Counted from the first letter of the stretch, positions 44,120-54,138 are shown. The stretch: 64,000 bases of DNA from Pseudomonas fluorescens (GCF_040448305.1 NZ_CP148752.1:4526001-4590000); one strand, 5' to 3'. The notes: generated by a model from the sequence alone, not told the origin. Made by a program: numbers and translations.

Positions 44120-45471
44120 CCCTGACTTCCTTCGGTCCGGCCAACCTCATCAAGCGTTCGGCCGAGACTCACCCGCTGACCTGGCGTTTGCGTGACGACG
44201 GCGAAGCCGTATGGCTCGACGAGTACCAGGCCAAGAACGGTTACGCCGCTGCGCGCAAGGCCTTCGCCGACATGGCTCAGGACGACATCGTCCAGACCGT
44301 GAAAGATTCCGGCCTCAAGGGTCGCGGCGGTGCAGGCTTCCCCACGGGTGTTAAGTGGGGCCTGATGCCCAAGGACGAGTCCATCAACATCCGCTACCTG
44401 CTGTGCAACGCGGATGAAATGGAGCCCAACACCTGGAAAGACCGCATGCTGATGGAGCAACTGCCCCATCTGCTGATCGAAGGCATGCTGATCAGTGCCC
44501 GCGCACTGAAAACCTACCGTGGCTACATCTTCCTGCGTGGCGAGTACACCACCGCGGCCAAGCACTTGAACCGTGCCGTGGAAGAAGCCAAGGCAGCGGG
44601 CCTGCTGGGCAAGAACATCCTGGGTTCGGGTTTTGATTTCGAGCTATTCGTCCACACCGGCGCCGGGCGTTACATCTGCGGTGAAGAAACCGCACTGATC
44701 AACTCCCTCGAAGGCCGTCGCGCCAACCCGCGCTCCAAGCCGCCCTTCCCTGCCGCCGTTGGCGTGTGGGGCAAGCCGACTTGCGTGAACAACGTCGAGA
44801 CCCTGTGCAACGTGCCGGCGATCATCGCCGACGGCGTGGACTGGTACAAATCGTTGGCCCGCGAAGGCAGCGAAGACATGGGCACCAAGCTCATGGGCTT
44901 CTCCGGCAAGGTCAAGAACCCTGGTCTGTGGGAATTGCCGTTTGGCGTCACCGGTCGCGAACTGTTCGAAGACTACGCCGGCGGCATGCGCGACGGGTAC
45001 AAGCTCAAGTGCTGGCAGCCTGGCGGCGCCGGTACCGGCTTCCTGTTGCCGGAACACCTGGACGCACAAATGTACGCCGGCGGCATCGCCAAAGTGGGCA
45101 CCCGCATGGGTACCGGCCTGGCCATGGCGGTGGACGACAGCGTCAACATGGTGTCCCTGCTGCGCAACATGGAGCAGTTCTTCGCTCGCGAATCCTGTGG
45201 CTTCTGCACCCCGTGCCGCGATGGCTTGCCATGGAGCGTCAAGCTCCTGATGGCCATCGAGAACGGTGAAGGCCAGCCAGGCGACATCGAGACCCTGCTG
45301 GGTCTGGTCGGCTTCCTCGGCCCAGGCAAGACCTTCTGTGCTCACGCACCGGGCGCCGTGGAGCCGTTGGGCAGCGCAATCAAATACTTCCGTCCAGAGT
45401 TCGAAGCCGGTATCGCGCCTGTCAGCGCCGCCGTCCCGCCTCTGGCAAGGCCGATCCTGGTCGGCGCGTAA
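44116..45471 (+). CDS. nuoF: NADH-quinone oxidoreductase subunit F
   Basis: A 451-residue subunit with the NADH site, FMN and the [4Fe-4S] cluster N3. The FMN/NADH-binding GLKGRGGAGFPTGVKWG and the GAGRYICGEETALINSLEG segment are in the N-terminal half; the N3 cysteines are in ARESCGFCTPCRDG and in FLGPGKTFCAHAPGA. It takes hydride from NADH and passes electrons along the chain to NuoG. A hairpin and T run follow its stop, before nuoG. Confidence 0.97.
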   Translation: MTLTSFGPANLIKRSAETHPLTWRLRDDGEAVWLDEYQAKNGYAAARKAFADMAQDDIVQTVKDSGLKGRGGAGFPTGVKWGLMPKDESINIRYLLCNADEMEPNTWKDRMLMEQLPHLLIEGMLISARALKTYRGYIFLRGEYTTAAKHLNRAVEEAKAAGLLGKNILGSGFDFELFVHTGAGRYICGEETALINSLEGRRANPRSKPPFPAAVGVWGKPTCVNNVETLCNVPAIIADGVDWYKSLAREGSEDMGTKLMGFSGKVKNPGLWELPFGVTGRELFEDYAGGMRDGYKLKCWQPGGAGTGFLLPEHLDAQMYAGGIAKVGTRMGTGLAMAVDDSVNMVSLLRNMEQFFARESCGFCTPCRDGLPWSVKLLMAIENGEGQPGDIETLLGLVGFLGPGKTFCAHAPGAVEPLGSAIKYFRPEFEAGIAPVSAAVPPLARPILVGA

Positions 45472-45477
45472 ACGCTT

Positions 45478-45511
45478 AAAAAAGGCGAAGGGTCCGTGCC
45501 CTTCGCTTTTC
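45478..45511 (+). terminator. Terminator-like hairpin inside the nuo operon
   Basis: GCGAAGGG-TCCGTG-CCCTTCGC is a perfect 8-bp stem followed by TTTTCG, with an A6 run on its left. It starts 7 bases after the nuoF stop, 98 bases before nuoG. It is the only such hairpin between nuo genes, so it may be an attenuator, a processing site or a partial terminator. Confidence 0.8.
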
Positions 45512-45608
45512 GTGTGATGACGCCTTTAACGGCTGTGTTGATTCACGCGGATAACAAGATTCCATTAGCCACGCCCGCTGACACCGGGCCAACGAAGAAC
45601 TTTGAACC

Positions 45609-48323
45609 ATGGCCACTATCCACGTAGACGGCAAAGAGCTCGAAGTCGACGGGGCAGACAACCTGTTACAGGCATGTCTGTCGCTAGGCCTCGATATCCC
45701 TTATTTCTGCTGGCACCCTGCCCTGGGCAGCGTTGGCGCTTGCCGCCAGTGCGCGGTCAAGCAGTACACCGACGAGAACGACACCCGTGGTCGTATCGTC
45801 ATGTCCTGCATGACCCCTGCCACCGACGGCACCTGGATCTCCATCGAAGATGAAGAATCCAAGGCCTTCCGTGCCAGTGTTGTTGAATGGTTGATGACCA
45901 ACCACCCTCACGACTGCCCGGTCTGTGAAGAAGGCGGTCACTGCCACCTGCAAGACATGACGGTAATGACCGGCCACAACGAGCGCCGTTACCGCTTCAC
46001 CAAGCGTACCCACCAGAACCAGCAACTGGGCCCGTTCATTTCCCACGAGATGAACCGCTGCATCGCTTGCTACCGCTGCGTGCGCTTCTATAAAGACTAC
46101 GCAGGCGGCACCGACCTCGGTGTGTACGGCGCCCACGACAACGTGTACTTCGGTCGCGTTGAAGACGGCACCCTGGAAAGCGAGTTCTCCGGCAACCTCA
46201 CCGAGGTCTGCCCGACCGGTGTGTTCACCGACAAGACTCACTCCGAGCGCTACAACCGCAAGTGGGACATGCAGTTCTCGCCGAGCATCTGCCATGGCTG
46301 CTCCAGCGGTTGCAACATCTCCCCGGGCGAGCGTTACGGTGAACTGCGTCGTATCGAAAACCGTTTCAACGGTTCGGTGAACCAGTACTTCCTGTGCGAC
46401 CGTGGCCGTTTCGGCTATGGCTATGTCAACCGCGAAGACCGCCCGCGTCAGCCACTGCTGGCCAATGGCGCCAAGCTGAGCCTCGACGAAGCGCTGGATA
46501 AAGCCGCCGACCTGCTGCGCGGTCGCAACATCGTCGGTATCGGTTCGCCCCGCGCCAGCCTCGAAAGCAACTACGCGCTGCGCGAACTGGTGGGCGCCGA
46601 GCATTTCTACTCGGGTATCGAAGCTGCCGAGCTGGAGCGCATCCGTCTGGTCCTGCAAGTGCTCAAAGACAGCCCGCTGCCAGTGCCGAACATGCGTGAC
46701 ATCGAAGATCACGACGCCGTGTTCGTCCTCGGTGAAGACCTGACCCAGACTGCTGCGCGTATGGCCCTGTCCCTGCGTCAATCGGTCAAGGGCAAGGCCG
46801 AAGACATGGCCGACGCCATGCGCGTCCAGCCTTGGCTCGACGCCGCCGTGAAGAACATCGGCCAGCACGCGCTGAACCCGCTGTTCATCGCAAGCCTGGC
46901 TGAAACCAAGCTCGACGACATCGCCGAAGAGTGCGTTCACGCCGCTCCGGACGACCTGGCCCGCATCGGTTTCGCCGTGGCTCACGCCCTCGACGCCAAC
47001 GCTCCAGCCGTTGAAGGCCTGGACAGCGAAGCACTCGAGCTGGCCAAGCGCATTGCCGACGCCCTGATCAAAGCCAAGCGTCCACTGATCATCGCCGGTA
47101 CGTCCCTGGGCTCCAAAGCCTTGATCGAAGCCGCCGCGAACATCGCCAAGGCCCTGAAGCTGCGCGAGAAGAACGGTTCCATCAGCCTGATCGTGCCTGA
47201 GGCCAACAGCCTCGGCCTGGCCATGCTCGGTGGCGAATCGGTCGACGCCGCGCTGCAAGCGGTGATCGACGGTAAGGCCGACGCCATTGTCGTGCTGGAA
47301 AACGATCTGTACACCCGTACCGACAAAGCCAAGGTCGATGCTGCCCTGAGCGCCGCCAAAGTGCTGATCGTCGCCGACCATCAGAAGACTGCCACCAGCG
47401 ATCGCGCGCACCTGGTTCTGCCAGCCGCCAGCTTCGCTGAAGGCGACGGCACCCTGGTCAGCCAGGAAGGGCGCGCCCAGCGCTTCTTCCAGGTCTTCGA
47501 TCCGAAGTACATGGACGCGAGCATCCTGGTTCACGAAGGCTGGCGCTGGCTGCATGCCCTGCGCGCGACCCTGTTGAACCAGCCGATCGACTGGACCCAA
47601 CTGGACCACGCCACCGCCGCCGTCGCTTCCAGCACTTCGATCCTGAACCGCATCGTCGATGCCGCACCGTCCGCCGCGTTCCGCATCAAGGGCATGAAAC
47701 TGGCCCGTGAACCGCTGCGTTACTCTGGTCGTACCGCCATGCGCGCCGATATCAGCGTGCACGAGCCACGTACCCCGCAGGACAAGGACACCGCGTTCGC
47801 CTTCTCCATGGAAGGTTACTCGGGCTCGGCCGAGCCGCGTCAGCAAGTGCCATTCGCCTGGTCTCCGGGCTGGAACTCGCCGCAAGCCTGGAACAAGTTC
47901 CAGGACGAAGTCGGTGGTCATATCCGCGCTGGCGACCCGGGCACCCGCCTGATCGAAAGCACTGGTGACTCGCTGAACTGGTTCGCCAGTGTTCCGCGCG
48001 CGTTCAACCCAGCCCAGGGCACCTGGCAGGTTGTGCCGTTCTTCCACCTGTTCGGCAGCGAAGAGAACTCTTCGAAAGCCGCTCCGGTTCAGGAACGCAT
48101 TCCAGCTGCTTATGTTGCACTGGCCAAGTCTGAAGCCGACCGTTTGGGCGTCAATGACGGTGCCATGCTGAGCCTGAATGTGGCTGGCCAGACCCTGCGC
48201 CTGCCACTGCGTATCAATGAAGAGCTGGGCGCCGGTCTGGTGGCATTGCCTGCGGGCATCGCCGGCATTCCGCCAGCGATCTTTGGCAAATCCGTTGACG
48301 GTCTGCAGGAGGCAGCTCAATGA
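45609..48323 (+). CDS. nuoG: NADH-quinone oxidoreductase subunit G
   Basis: A 904-residue iron-sulfur subunit. The N-terminal ferredoxin-like domain binds [2Fe-2S] N1b through PYFCWHPALGSVGACRQC. Then come [4Fe-4S] motifs in NHPHDCPVCEEGGHCHLQDM and MNRCIACYRCVRFYKDYAGG, and a further cluster (N7 type) in SICHGCSSGCNIS. The long C-terminal half is the degenerate molybdopterin oxidoreductase domain without cofactor. It wires NuoF to NuoI. The start ATG lies 137 bases after nuoF, the largest gap in the operon; the stop overlaps nuoH. Confidence 0.97.
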   Translation: MATIHVDGKELEVDGADNLLQACLSLGLDIPYFCWHPALGSVGACRQCAVKQYTDENDTRGRIVMSCMTPATDGTWISIEDEESKAFRASVVEWLMTNHPHDCPVCEEGGHCHLQDMTVMTGHNERRYRFTKRTHQNQQLGPFISHEMNRCIACYRCVRFYKDYAGGTDLGVYGAHDNVYFGRVEDGTLESEFSGNLTEVCPTGVFTDKTHSERYNRKWDMQFSPSICHGCSSGCNISPGERYGELRRIENRFNGSVNQYFLCDRGRFGYGYVNREDRPRQPLLANGAKLSLDEALDKAADLLRGRNIVGIGSPRASLESNYALRELVGAEHFYSGIEAAELERIRLVLQVLKDSPLPVPNMRDIEDHDAVFVLGEDLTQTAARMALSLRQSVKGKAEDMADAMRVQPWLDAAVKNIGQHALNPLFIASLAETKLDDIAEECVHAAPDDLARIGFAVAHALDANAPAVEGLDSEALELAKRIADALIKAKRPLIIAGTSLGSKALIEAAANIAKALKLREKNGSISLIVPEANSLGLAMLGGESVDAALQAVIDGKADAIVVLENDLYTRTDKAKVDAALSAAKVLIVADHQKTATSDRAHLVLPAASFAEGDGTLVSQEGRAQRFFQVFDPKYMDASILVHEGWRWLHALRATLLNQPIDWTQLDHATAAVASSTSILNRIVDAAPSAAFRIKGMKLAREPLRYSGRTAMRADISVHEPRTPQDKDTAFAFSMEGYSGSAEPRQQVPFAWSPGWNSPQAWNKFQDEVGGHIRAGDPGTRLIESTGDSLNWFASVPRAFNPAQGTWQVVPFFHLFGSEENSSKAAPVQERIPAAYVALAKSEADRLGVNDGAMLSLNVAGQTLRLPLRINEELGAGLVALPAGIAGIPPAIFGKSVDGLQEAAQ

Positions 48324-49327
48324 CCTTGTTCACTCCTGAAGTGATCGACGTGATCATCGCGGTCCTCAAGGCCGTGGTGATTCTGCTCGCCGTAGTGGTT
48401 TGCGGTGCTCTGCTGAGCTGGGTCGAGCGTCGTCTGCTCGCCCTCTGGCAGGACCGTTACGGTCCGAACCGCGTCGGTCCGTTCGGCGCGTTCCAGATCG
48501 CGGCCGACATGATCAAGATGTTCTTCAAGGAAGACTGGACTCCGCCGTTCGCCGACAAAGTGATCTTCACTTTGGCGCCGGTCGTGGCCATGAGCGCCTT
48601 GCTGATTGCCTTCGCAATCATCCCGATCACCCCGACCTGGGGTGTCGCGGACATCAACATCGGCATCCTGTTCTTCTTCGCCATGGCGGGCCTGTCGGTC
48701 TACGCGGTGTTGTTCGCCGGCTGGTCGAGCAACAACAAGTTCGCCCTGCTGGGCAGCTTGCGGGCCTCGGCACAGACCGTGTCGTACGAAGTGTTCATGG
48801 GCCTGTCGCTGATGGGCATCGTGATCCAGGTTGGCTCGTTCAACATGCGCGACATCGTTGAGTATCAAGCGCAGAACCTGTGGTTCGTCATTCCGCAGAT
48901 CTTCGGTTTCCTGACCTTCTTCATCGCTGGCGTCGCCGTGACTCACCGTCACCCGTTCGACCAGCCGGAAGCGGAACAGGAACTGGCCGACGGTTACCAC
49001 ATTGAATACGCCGGCATGAAATGGGGCATGTTCTTCGTCGGCGAGTACATCGGCATCGTGCTGATCTCGGCTCTGCTGGTAACCCTGTTCTTCGGTGGCT
49101 GGCACGGTCCGTTCGGCATCCTGCCGCAGATCCCGTTCATTTGGTTCGCTCTGAAAACCGCGTTTTTCATCATGTTCTTCATCCTGCTGCGCGCCTCGAT
49201 TCCGCGCCCACGGTATGACCAAGTGATGGATTTCAGCTGGAAGTTCTGCCTGCCGCTGACCCTCATCAACATGCTGGTGACCGCTGCGATCGTGTTGCTC
49301 AACACGCCCGCCGTCGCGGCTCAGTGA
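48320..49327 (+). CDS. nuoH: NADH-quinone oxidoreductase subunit H
   Basis: A 335-residue membrane subunit with eight helices that forms the heel of the membrane arm and part of the quinone chamber. The signatures WQDRYGPNRVGPFGAFQIAADMIKM and FDQPEAEQELADGYHIEYAGMKWGMFF are present with the conserved acidic residues. Its start overlaps the nuoG stop (ATGA). It couples quinone reduction to proton movement. Confidence 0.97.
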   Translation: MTLFTPEVIDVIIAVLKAVVILLAVVVCGALLSWVERRLLALWQDRYGPNRVGPFGAFQIAADMIKMFFKEDWTPPFADKVIFTLAPVVAMSALLIAFAIIPITPTWGVADINIGILFFFAMAGLSVYAVLFAGWSSNNKFALLGSLRASAQTVSYEVFMGLSLMGIVIQVGSFNMRDIVEYQAQNLWFVIPQIFGFLTFFIAGVAVTHRHPFDQPEAEQELADGYHIEYAGMKWGMFFVGEYIGIVLISALLVTLFFGGWHGPFGILPQIPFIWFALKTAFFIMFFILLRASIPRPRYDQVMDFSWKFCLPLTLINMLVTAAIVLLNTPAVAAQ

Positions 49328-49339
49328 GGATAGAGAATC

Positions 49340-49885
49340 ATGAAGTACATATTTGACATCGTGCATGGCTTCTACACCCAGCTTCGCAGCCTGGTGATGA
49401 TCTTCAGCCATGCCTTCCGCAAGCGCGACACGCTGCAGTATCCGGAAGAGGCGGTGTACCTGCCGCCGCGCTTTCGTGGGCGTATCGTCCTGACCCGTGA
49501 CCCCGACGGCGAAGAGCGTTGTGTAGCCTGCAACCTGTGCGCCGTGGCGTGCCCGGTCGGTTGCATCTCGCTGCAGAAAGCTGAAACCGAAGACGGTCGC
49601 TGGTACCCGGAGTTCTTTCGCATCAACTTCTCGCGCTGCATTTTCTGCGGCCTCTGCGAGGAAGCCTGCCCGACCACCGCGATCCAGCTGACACCGGATT
49701 TCGAGATGGCCGAGTTCAAACGTCAGGACCTGGTTTACGAGAAAGAAGATCTGCTGATCTCCGGCCCCGGCAAAAACCCTGATTACAACTTCTATCGTGT
49801 TGCAGGTATGGCGATTGCCGGGAAGCCGAAAGGCTCCGCGCAGAATGAAGCCGAACCGATCAACGTGAAGAGCTTGCTGCCTTAA
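49340..49885 (+). CDS. nuoI: NADH-quinone oxidoreductase subunit I
   Basis: A 181-residue ferredoxin-like subunit with two [4Fe-4S] clusters (N6a, N6b). The two cysteine motifs are CVACNLCAVACPVGC and CIFCGLCEEACPTTA. An amphipathic N-terminal helix attaches it to the membrane arm. It conducts electrons from NuoG to cluster N2 on NuoB. It follows nuoH after 12 bases, with GAGG just before the gap's end. Confidence 0.97.
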   Translation: MKYIFDIVHGFYTQLRSLVMIFSHAFRKRDTLQYPEEAVYLPPRFRGRIVLTRDPDGEERCVACNLCAVACPVGCISLQKAETEDGRWYPEFFRINFSRCIFCGLCEEACPTTAIQLTPDFEMAEFKRQDLVYEKEDLLISGPGKNPDYNFYRVAGMAIAGKPKGSAQNEAEPINVKSLLP

Positions 49886-49894
49886 GGAAGAAAG

Positions 49895-50398
49895 ATGGAA
49901 TTCGCTTTCTATTTCGCATCGGGTATCGCTGTGGTGTCCACGCTTCGCGTGATCACCAACACCAACCCTGTGCACGCCCTGCTCTACCTGATCATTTCGC
50001 TGATCGCCGTGGCGATGACGTTCTTCGCCCTCGGCGCGCCGTTCGCCGGTGTACTGGAAGTGATCGCCTACGCTGGCGCCATCATGGTGCTGTTCGTGTT
50101 CGTGGTGATGATGCTGAACCTGGGTCCGGCCTCGGCTCAGCAAGAGCGCGCCTGGCTCAAGCCCGGTATCTGGGGCGGCCCGGTCCTCCTCGCCGCGCTG
50201 CTGCTGGTGGAACTGCTGTATGTGCTGTTCTCCCACCAGACCGGTGAAGCCATCGGCCACACCACCGTAGACGCCAAGGCCGTGGGCATCAGCCTGTTCG
50301 GTCCTTACCTGCTGGTGGTCGAACTCGCCTCGATGCTGCTGCTCGCCGCAGCCGTCACGGCGTTCCACTTGGGCCGCAACGAAGCCAAGGAGCAATGA
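49895..50398 (+). CDS. nuoJ: NADH-quinone oxidoreductase subunit J
   Basis: A 167-residue membrane subunit with five helices. The third helix region, FAGVLEVIAYAGAIMVLFVFVVMMLN, contains the flexible pi-bulge segment linked to coupling of the quinone site with proton channels. It follows nuoI by 9 bases with AAGGAAG as ribosome site, and nuoK begins 2 bases after its stop. Confidence 0.96.
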   Translation: MEFAFYFASGIAVVSTLRVITNTNPVHALLYLIISLIAVAMTFFALGAPFAGVLEVIAYAGAIMVLFVFVVMMLNLGPASAQQERAWLKPGIWGGPVLLAALLLVELLYVLFSHQTGEAIGHTTVDAKAVGISLFGPYLLVVELASMLLLAAAVTAFHLGRNEAKEQ

Positions 50399-50400
50399 CG

Positions 50401-50709
50401 ATGCCTGCTATCCCCATGGAGCATGGTCTGGCGGTCGCCGGCATCCTGTTCTGCCTCGGTCTGGTCGGCCTGATGGTCCGCCGCAACATTCTCTTCGTGC
50501 TGATGAGCCTGGAGGTCATGATGAATGCCTCCGCCTTGGCGTTCATCGTTGCCGGTAGCCGCTGGGCGCAGCCGGATGGACAGATCATGTTCATCCTGGT
50601 GATCAGCCTGGCAGCCGCCGAGGCCAGTATTGGCCTGGCGATCCTGCTGCAACTGTATCGCCGCTTCCACACGCTCGATATCGACGCTGCCAGTGAGATG
50701 CGCGGATGA
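50401..50709 (+). CDS. nuoK: NADH-quinone oxidoreductase subunit K
   Basis: A 102-residue three-helix subunit related to MrpC. The conserved membrane glutamates are in LMSLEVMMNASALAF and SLAAAEASIGLAILLQLYRR. ATG 50401 (MPAIPMEHGLAVAG) gives the family length; an ATG at 50395 that overlaps the nuoJ stop would add two residues. The stop overlaps the nuoL start (ATGA). Confidence 0.96.
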   Translation: MPAIPMEHGLAVAGILFCLGLVGLMVRRNILFVLMSLEVMMNASALAFIVAGSRWAQPDGQIMFILVISLAAAEASIGLAILLQLYRRFHTLDIDAASEMRG

Positions 50710-52559
50710 ACCTTCTCTATCTGACTTTCCTGTTCCCTCTGATCGGTTTTGTGCTGCTGGCGTTCTCCCGGGGACGCCTCTCGGAAAACCTCTCGGCGCT
50801 GATCGGCGTCGGCTCCATTGGCCTGTCGGCGATCGTCGCGGCCTATGTGATCTGGCAGTTCAACGTCGCCCCGCCGGAAGGCGGTCACTACACCCAGGTG
50901 TTGTGGCAGTGGATGGCGGTGGAAGGCTTCACGCCGAACTTCGCCCTGTACCTGGACGGTCTGTCCGTGACCATGCTCGGTGTGGTGGTTGGCGTCGGCT
51001 TCCTGATCCACCTGTTCGCCTCCTGGTACATGCGCGGTGAAGCCGGTTACTCGCGCTTCTTCGCCTACACCAACCTGTTTATCGCCAGCATGCTGTTCCT
51101 GGTATTGGGCGATAACCTGTTGTTCTTGTACTTCGGCTGGGAAGGCGTGGGCCTGTGCTCGTACCTGTTGATCGGTTTCTACTACAGCAATCGCAACAAC
51201 GGTAACGCCGCACTCAAAGCCTTCATCGTGACCCGTATCGGTGACGTGTTCATGGCCATCGGCCTGTTCATTCTGTTTGCCCAACTGGGCACCCTGAACG
51301 TTCAGGAACTGCTGGTGCTGGCTCCGCAGAAATTCCAGTCCGGTGACTTCTGGATGGTCATGGCCACCCTGATGCTGCTGGGCGGTGCTGTCGGTAAATC
51401 CGCACAACTGCCGCTGCAAACCTGGCTGGCGGATGCGATGGCCGGCCCGACTCCGGTTTCGGCACTGATCCACGCCGCAACCATGGTAACCGCTGGCGTC
51501 TACCTGATTGCCCGTACCCACGGCCTGTTCACCCTGGCGCCGGAGATCCTGCATCTAGTAGGAATCGTCGGTGGCGTGACCCTGGTTCTCGCAGGCTTTG
51601 CAGCCCTGGTCCAGACCGACATCAAGCGTATCCTCGCCTACTCGACCATGAGCCAGATCGGCTACATGTTCCTGGCCCTGGGCGTTGGTGCCTGGGATGG
51701 CGCGATCTTCCACCTGATGACCCACGCCTTCTTCAAGGCCCTGCTGTTCCTTGCGTCCGGTTCGGTGATCGTTGCCTGCCACCACGAGCAGAACATCTTC
51801 AAGATGGGCGGTCTGTGGAAGAAACTGCCACTGGCCTACGCCAGCTTCATCGTCGGCGGCGCGGCCCTGGCGGCCCTGCCTCTGGTGACTGCGGGCTTCT
51901 ACTCCAAGGACGAAATCCTCTGGGAAGCGTTCGCCAGCGGCAACAACGGTCTGCTCTATGCAGGTCTGGTCGGCGCGTTCATGACTTCGCTCTACACCTT
52001 CCGCCTGATCTTCATCGCGTTCCACGGTGAAGCGAAGACCGAAGCCCACGCCGGTCACGGCATTGCCCACTGGCTGCCACTGTCGGTGCTGATCGTATTG
52101 TCCACCGCCATCGGCGCGATGATCGTTCCACCGCTGCACGGCGTACTGCCGGAAAGCGTCGGCCATGCTGGCGGCGAAGCCAAGCACAGCCTGGAAATCG
52201 CTTCGGGCGCCATCGCCCTGGCCGGTATCCTGCTGGCCGCGCTGCTGTTCCTCGGCAAGCGTCGCTTCGTCACTGCCGTCGCCAACAGCGGCATCGGCCG
52301 CCTCCTTTCGGCCTGGTGGTTCGCTGCCTGGGGCTTCGACTGGATCTACGACAAACTGTTCGTCAAGCCTTACCTTGCGATCATCCATGTATTGCGCAAA
52401 GACCCGCTCGACCAGACCATCGGTCTGATCCCGCGCATGGCCAAAGGCGGTCACACCGCCCTGAGCCGTACCGAGACCGGTCAACTGCGTTGGTATGCCG
52501 CCTCGATGGCTGCTGGTGCCGTGCTGGTCATTGGCGCCGTCGTGCTGGTAGCGGTCTGA
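50706..52559 (+). CDS. nuoL: NADH-quinone oxidoreductase subunit L
   Basis: A 617-residue antiporter-like subunit at the far end of the membrane arm, with about 16 helices including the long lateral helix at its C-terminus. Motifs include FLYFGWEGVGLCSYLLIGFYYSN with the key Glu, and KSAQLPLQTWLADAMAGPTPVSALIHAATMVTAGVYLIAR with the key Lys. It pumps protons. Its start overlaps the nuoK stop by four bases; nuoM follows after 39 bases. Confidence 0.97.
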   Translation: MNLLYLTFLFPLIGFVLLAFSRGRLSENLSALIGVGSIGLSAIVAAYVIWQFNVAPPEGGHYTQVLWQWMAVEGFTPNFALYLDGLSVTMLGVVVGVGFLIHLFASWYMRGEAGYSRFFAYTNLFIASMLFLVLGDNLLFLYFGWEGVGLCSYLLIGFYYSNRNNGNAALKAFIVTRIGDVFMAIGLFILFAQLGTLNVQELLVLAPQKFQSGDFWMVMATLMLLGGAVGKSAQLPLQTWLADAMAGPTPVSALIHAATMVTAGVYLIARTHGLFTLAPEILHLVGIVGGVTLVLAGFAALVQTDIKRILAYSTMSQIGYMFLALGVGAWDGAIFHLMTHAFFKALLFLASGSVIVACHHEQNIFKMGGLWKKLPLAYASFIVGGAALAALPLVTAGFYSKDEILWEAFASGNNGLLYAGLVGAFMTSLYTFRLIFIAFHGEAKTEAHAGHGIAHWLPLSVLIVLSTAIGAMIVPPLHGVLPESVGHAGGEAKHSLEIASGAIALAGILLAALLFLGKRRFVTAVANSGIGRLLSAWWFAAWGFDWIYDKLFVKPYLAIIHVLRKDPLDQTIGLIPRMAKGGHTALSRTETGQLRWYAASMAAGAVLVIGAVVLVAV

Positions 52560-52598
52560 TATGAACCTTGCGAATTTGCGAAAGGAAACGAGCCCGTC

Positions 52599-54131
52599 AT
52601 GATTCTGCCCTGGCTAATCCTGATCCCCTTCATCGGCGGCCTGCTGTGCTGGATGGGTGAGCGCTTCGGCGCCACTCTCCCGCGCTGGATTGCGCTGATC
52701 ACCATGTCCCTGCTGCTCTCCCTCGGCCTCTGGCTGTGGGCCAACGGTGACTATTCATTTGCCCCGGCGCCAGGCGCCGATCCGACCTGGGTGATTGAGT
52801 TCAAACACGTCTGGATCCAGCGTTTCGGCATCAATGTGCACCTGGCCCTCGACGGCCTGTCCCTGTTGATGATCCTGCTGACCGGTCTGCTGGGTGTCCT
52901 CTCGGTACTCTGCTCGTGGAAAGAGATCCAGCGTCACGTGGGCTTCTTCCACCTGAACCTGATGTGGATCCTGGGCGGTGTCGTCGGCGTGTTCCTCGCC
53001 CTCGACCTGTTCATGTTCTTCTTCTTCTGGGAAATGATGCTGGTGCCGATGTACTTCCTCATCGCGCTCTGGGGTCACAGTTCTTCGGACGGCAAGAAAA
53101 CCCGGATCTACGCGGCGACCAAGTTCTTCATCTTCACTCAGGCTTCCGGCCTGATCATGCTGGTGGCGATCCTGGGCCTGGTACTGGTCAACTTCAACGA
53201 CACCGGCGTGATTACCTTCAACTACGCCGATCTGTTGAAAACCAAGATGTCGCTGACCACCGAGTACATTCTGATGCTCGGTTTCTTCATCGCTTTCGCG
53301 GTCAAGTTGCCGGTCGTACCGTTCCACTCCTGGCTGCCTGACGCTCACGCCCAGGCGCCGACCGCAGGTTCCGTCGACCTCGCCGGTATCTTGCTGAAGA
53401 CTGCTGCGTACGGTCTGCTGCGTTTCGCCCTGCCGCTGTTCCCGAATGCGTCGGCCGAGTTTGCGCCGATCGCCATGACTCTGGGTCTGATCGGGATCTT
53501 CTACGGTGCGTTCCTGGCCTTCGCGCAAACTGACATCAAGCGTCTGATTGCCTTCTCGTCCGTTTCCCACATGGGCTTCGTTCTGATCGGCATCTACTCC
53601 GGCAGCCAACTGGCGCTGCAGGGCGCGGTGATGCAAATGCTGGCGCACGGCCTGTCGGCCGCGGCACTCTTTATCTTGAGTGGCCAGTTGTACGAACGCA
53701 CCCACACCCGCGACATGCGTGAAATGGGTGGCCTGTGGTCGAAGATCGCTTACCTGCCAGCCCTCAGCCTGTTCTTCGCCGCCGCGTCGCTGGGCTTGCC
53801 GGCGACCGGTAACTTCGTCGGAGAGTTCCTGATCCTGATCGGCACCTTTGCCAGTGCCCCATGGGTCACCGTGATCGCGACGTCCGGCCTGGTGTTCGGT
53901 TCGGTCTACTCGCTGATCATGATCCACCGTGCCTTCTTCGGCCCGTCCAAATCGGACGCGGTGCTGCATGGCATGGACGGTCGCGAACTGATCATGGTAG
54001 CCGGTCTTGCGGCGTTGGTGATCTACATCGGTGTTTACCCGCAACCGTTCCTCGACACCTCTGCCGCTACGATGCATGGCGTGCAGCAGTGGATCGGCAC
54101 CGCCTTCACTCAACTCGCTTCGGCCCGGTAA
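52599..54131 (+). CDS. nuoM: NADH-quinone oxidoreductase subunit M
   Basis: A 510-residue antiporter-like proton-pumping subunit with about 14 helices. The family motifs are FFFWEMMLVPMYFLIALWGH with the key Glu, and AVKLPVVPFHSWLPDAHAQAPTAGSVDLAGILLKTAAYGLLRF with the key Lys. It is between NuoL and NuoN in the membrane arm. nuoN begins 7 bases after its stop. Confidence 0.97.
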   Translation: MILPWLILIPFIGGLLCWMGERFGATLPRWIALITMSLLLSLGLWLWANGDYSFAPAPGADPTWVIEFKHVWIQRFGINVHLALDGLSLLMILLTGLLGVLSVLCSWKEIQRHVGFFHLNLMWILGGVVGVFLALDLFMFFFFWEMMLVPMYFLIALWGHSSSDGKKTRIYAATKFFIFTQASGLIMLVAILGLVLVNFNDTGVITFNYADLLKTKMSLTTEYILMLGFFIAFAVKLPVVPFHSWLPDAHAQAPTAGSVDLAGILLKTAAYGLLRFALPLFPNASAEFAPIAMTLGLIGIFYGAFLAFAQTDIKRLIAFSSVSHMGFVLIGIYSGSQLALQGAVMQMLAHGLSAAALFILSGQLYERTHTRDMREMGGLWSKIAYLPALSLFFAAASLGLPATGNFVGEFLILIGTFASAPWVTVIATSGLVFGSVYSLIMIHRAFFGPSKSDAVLHGMDGRELIMVAGLAALVIYIGVYPQPFLDTSAATMHGVQQWIGTAFTQLASAR

Positions 54132-54138
54132 GAGCGCT

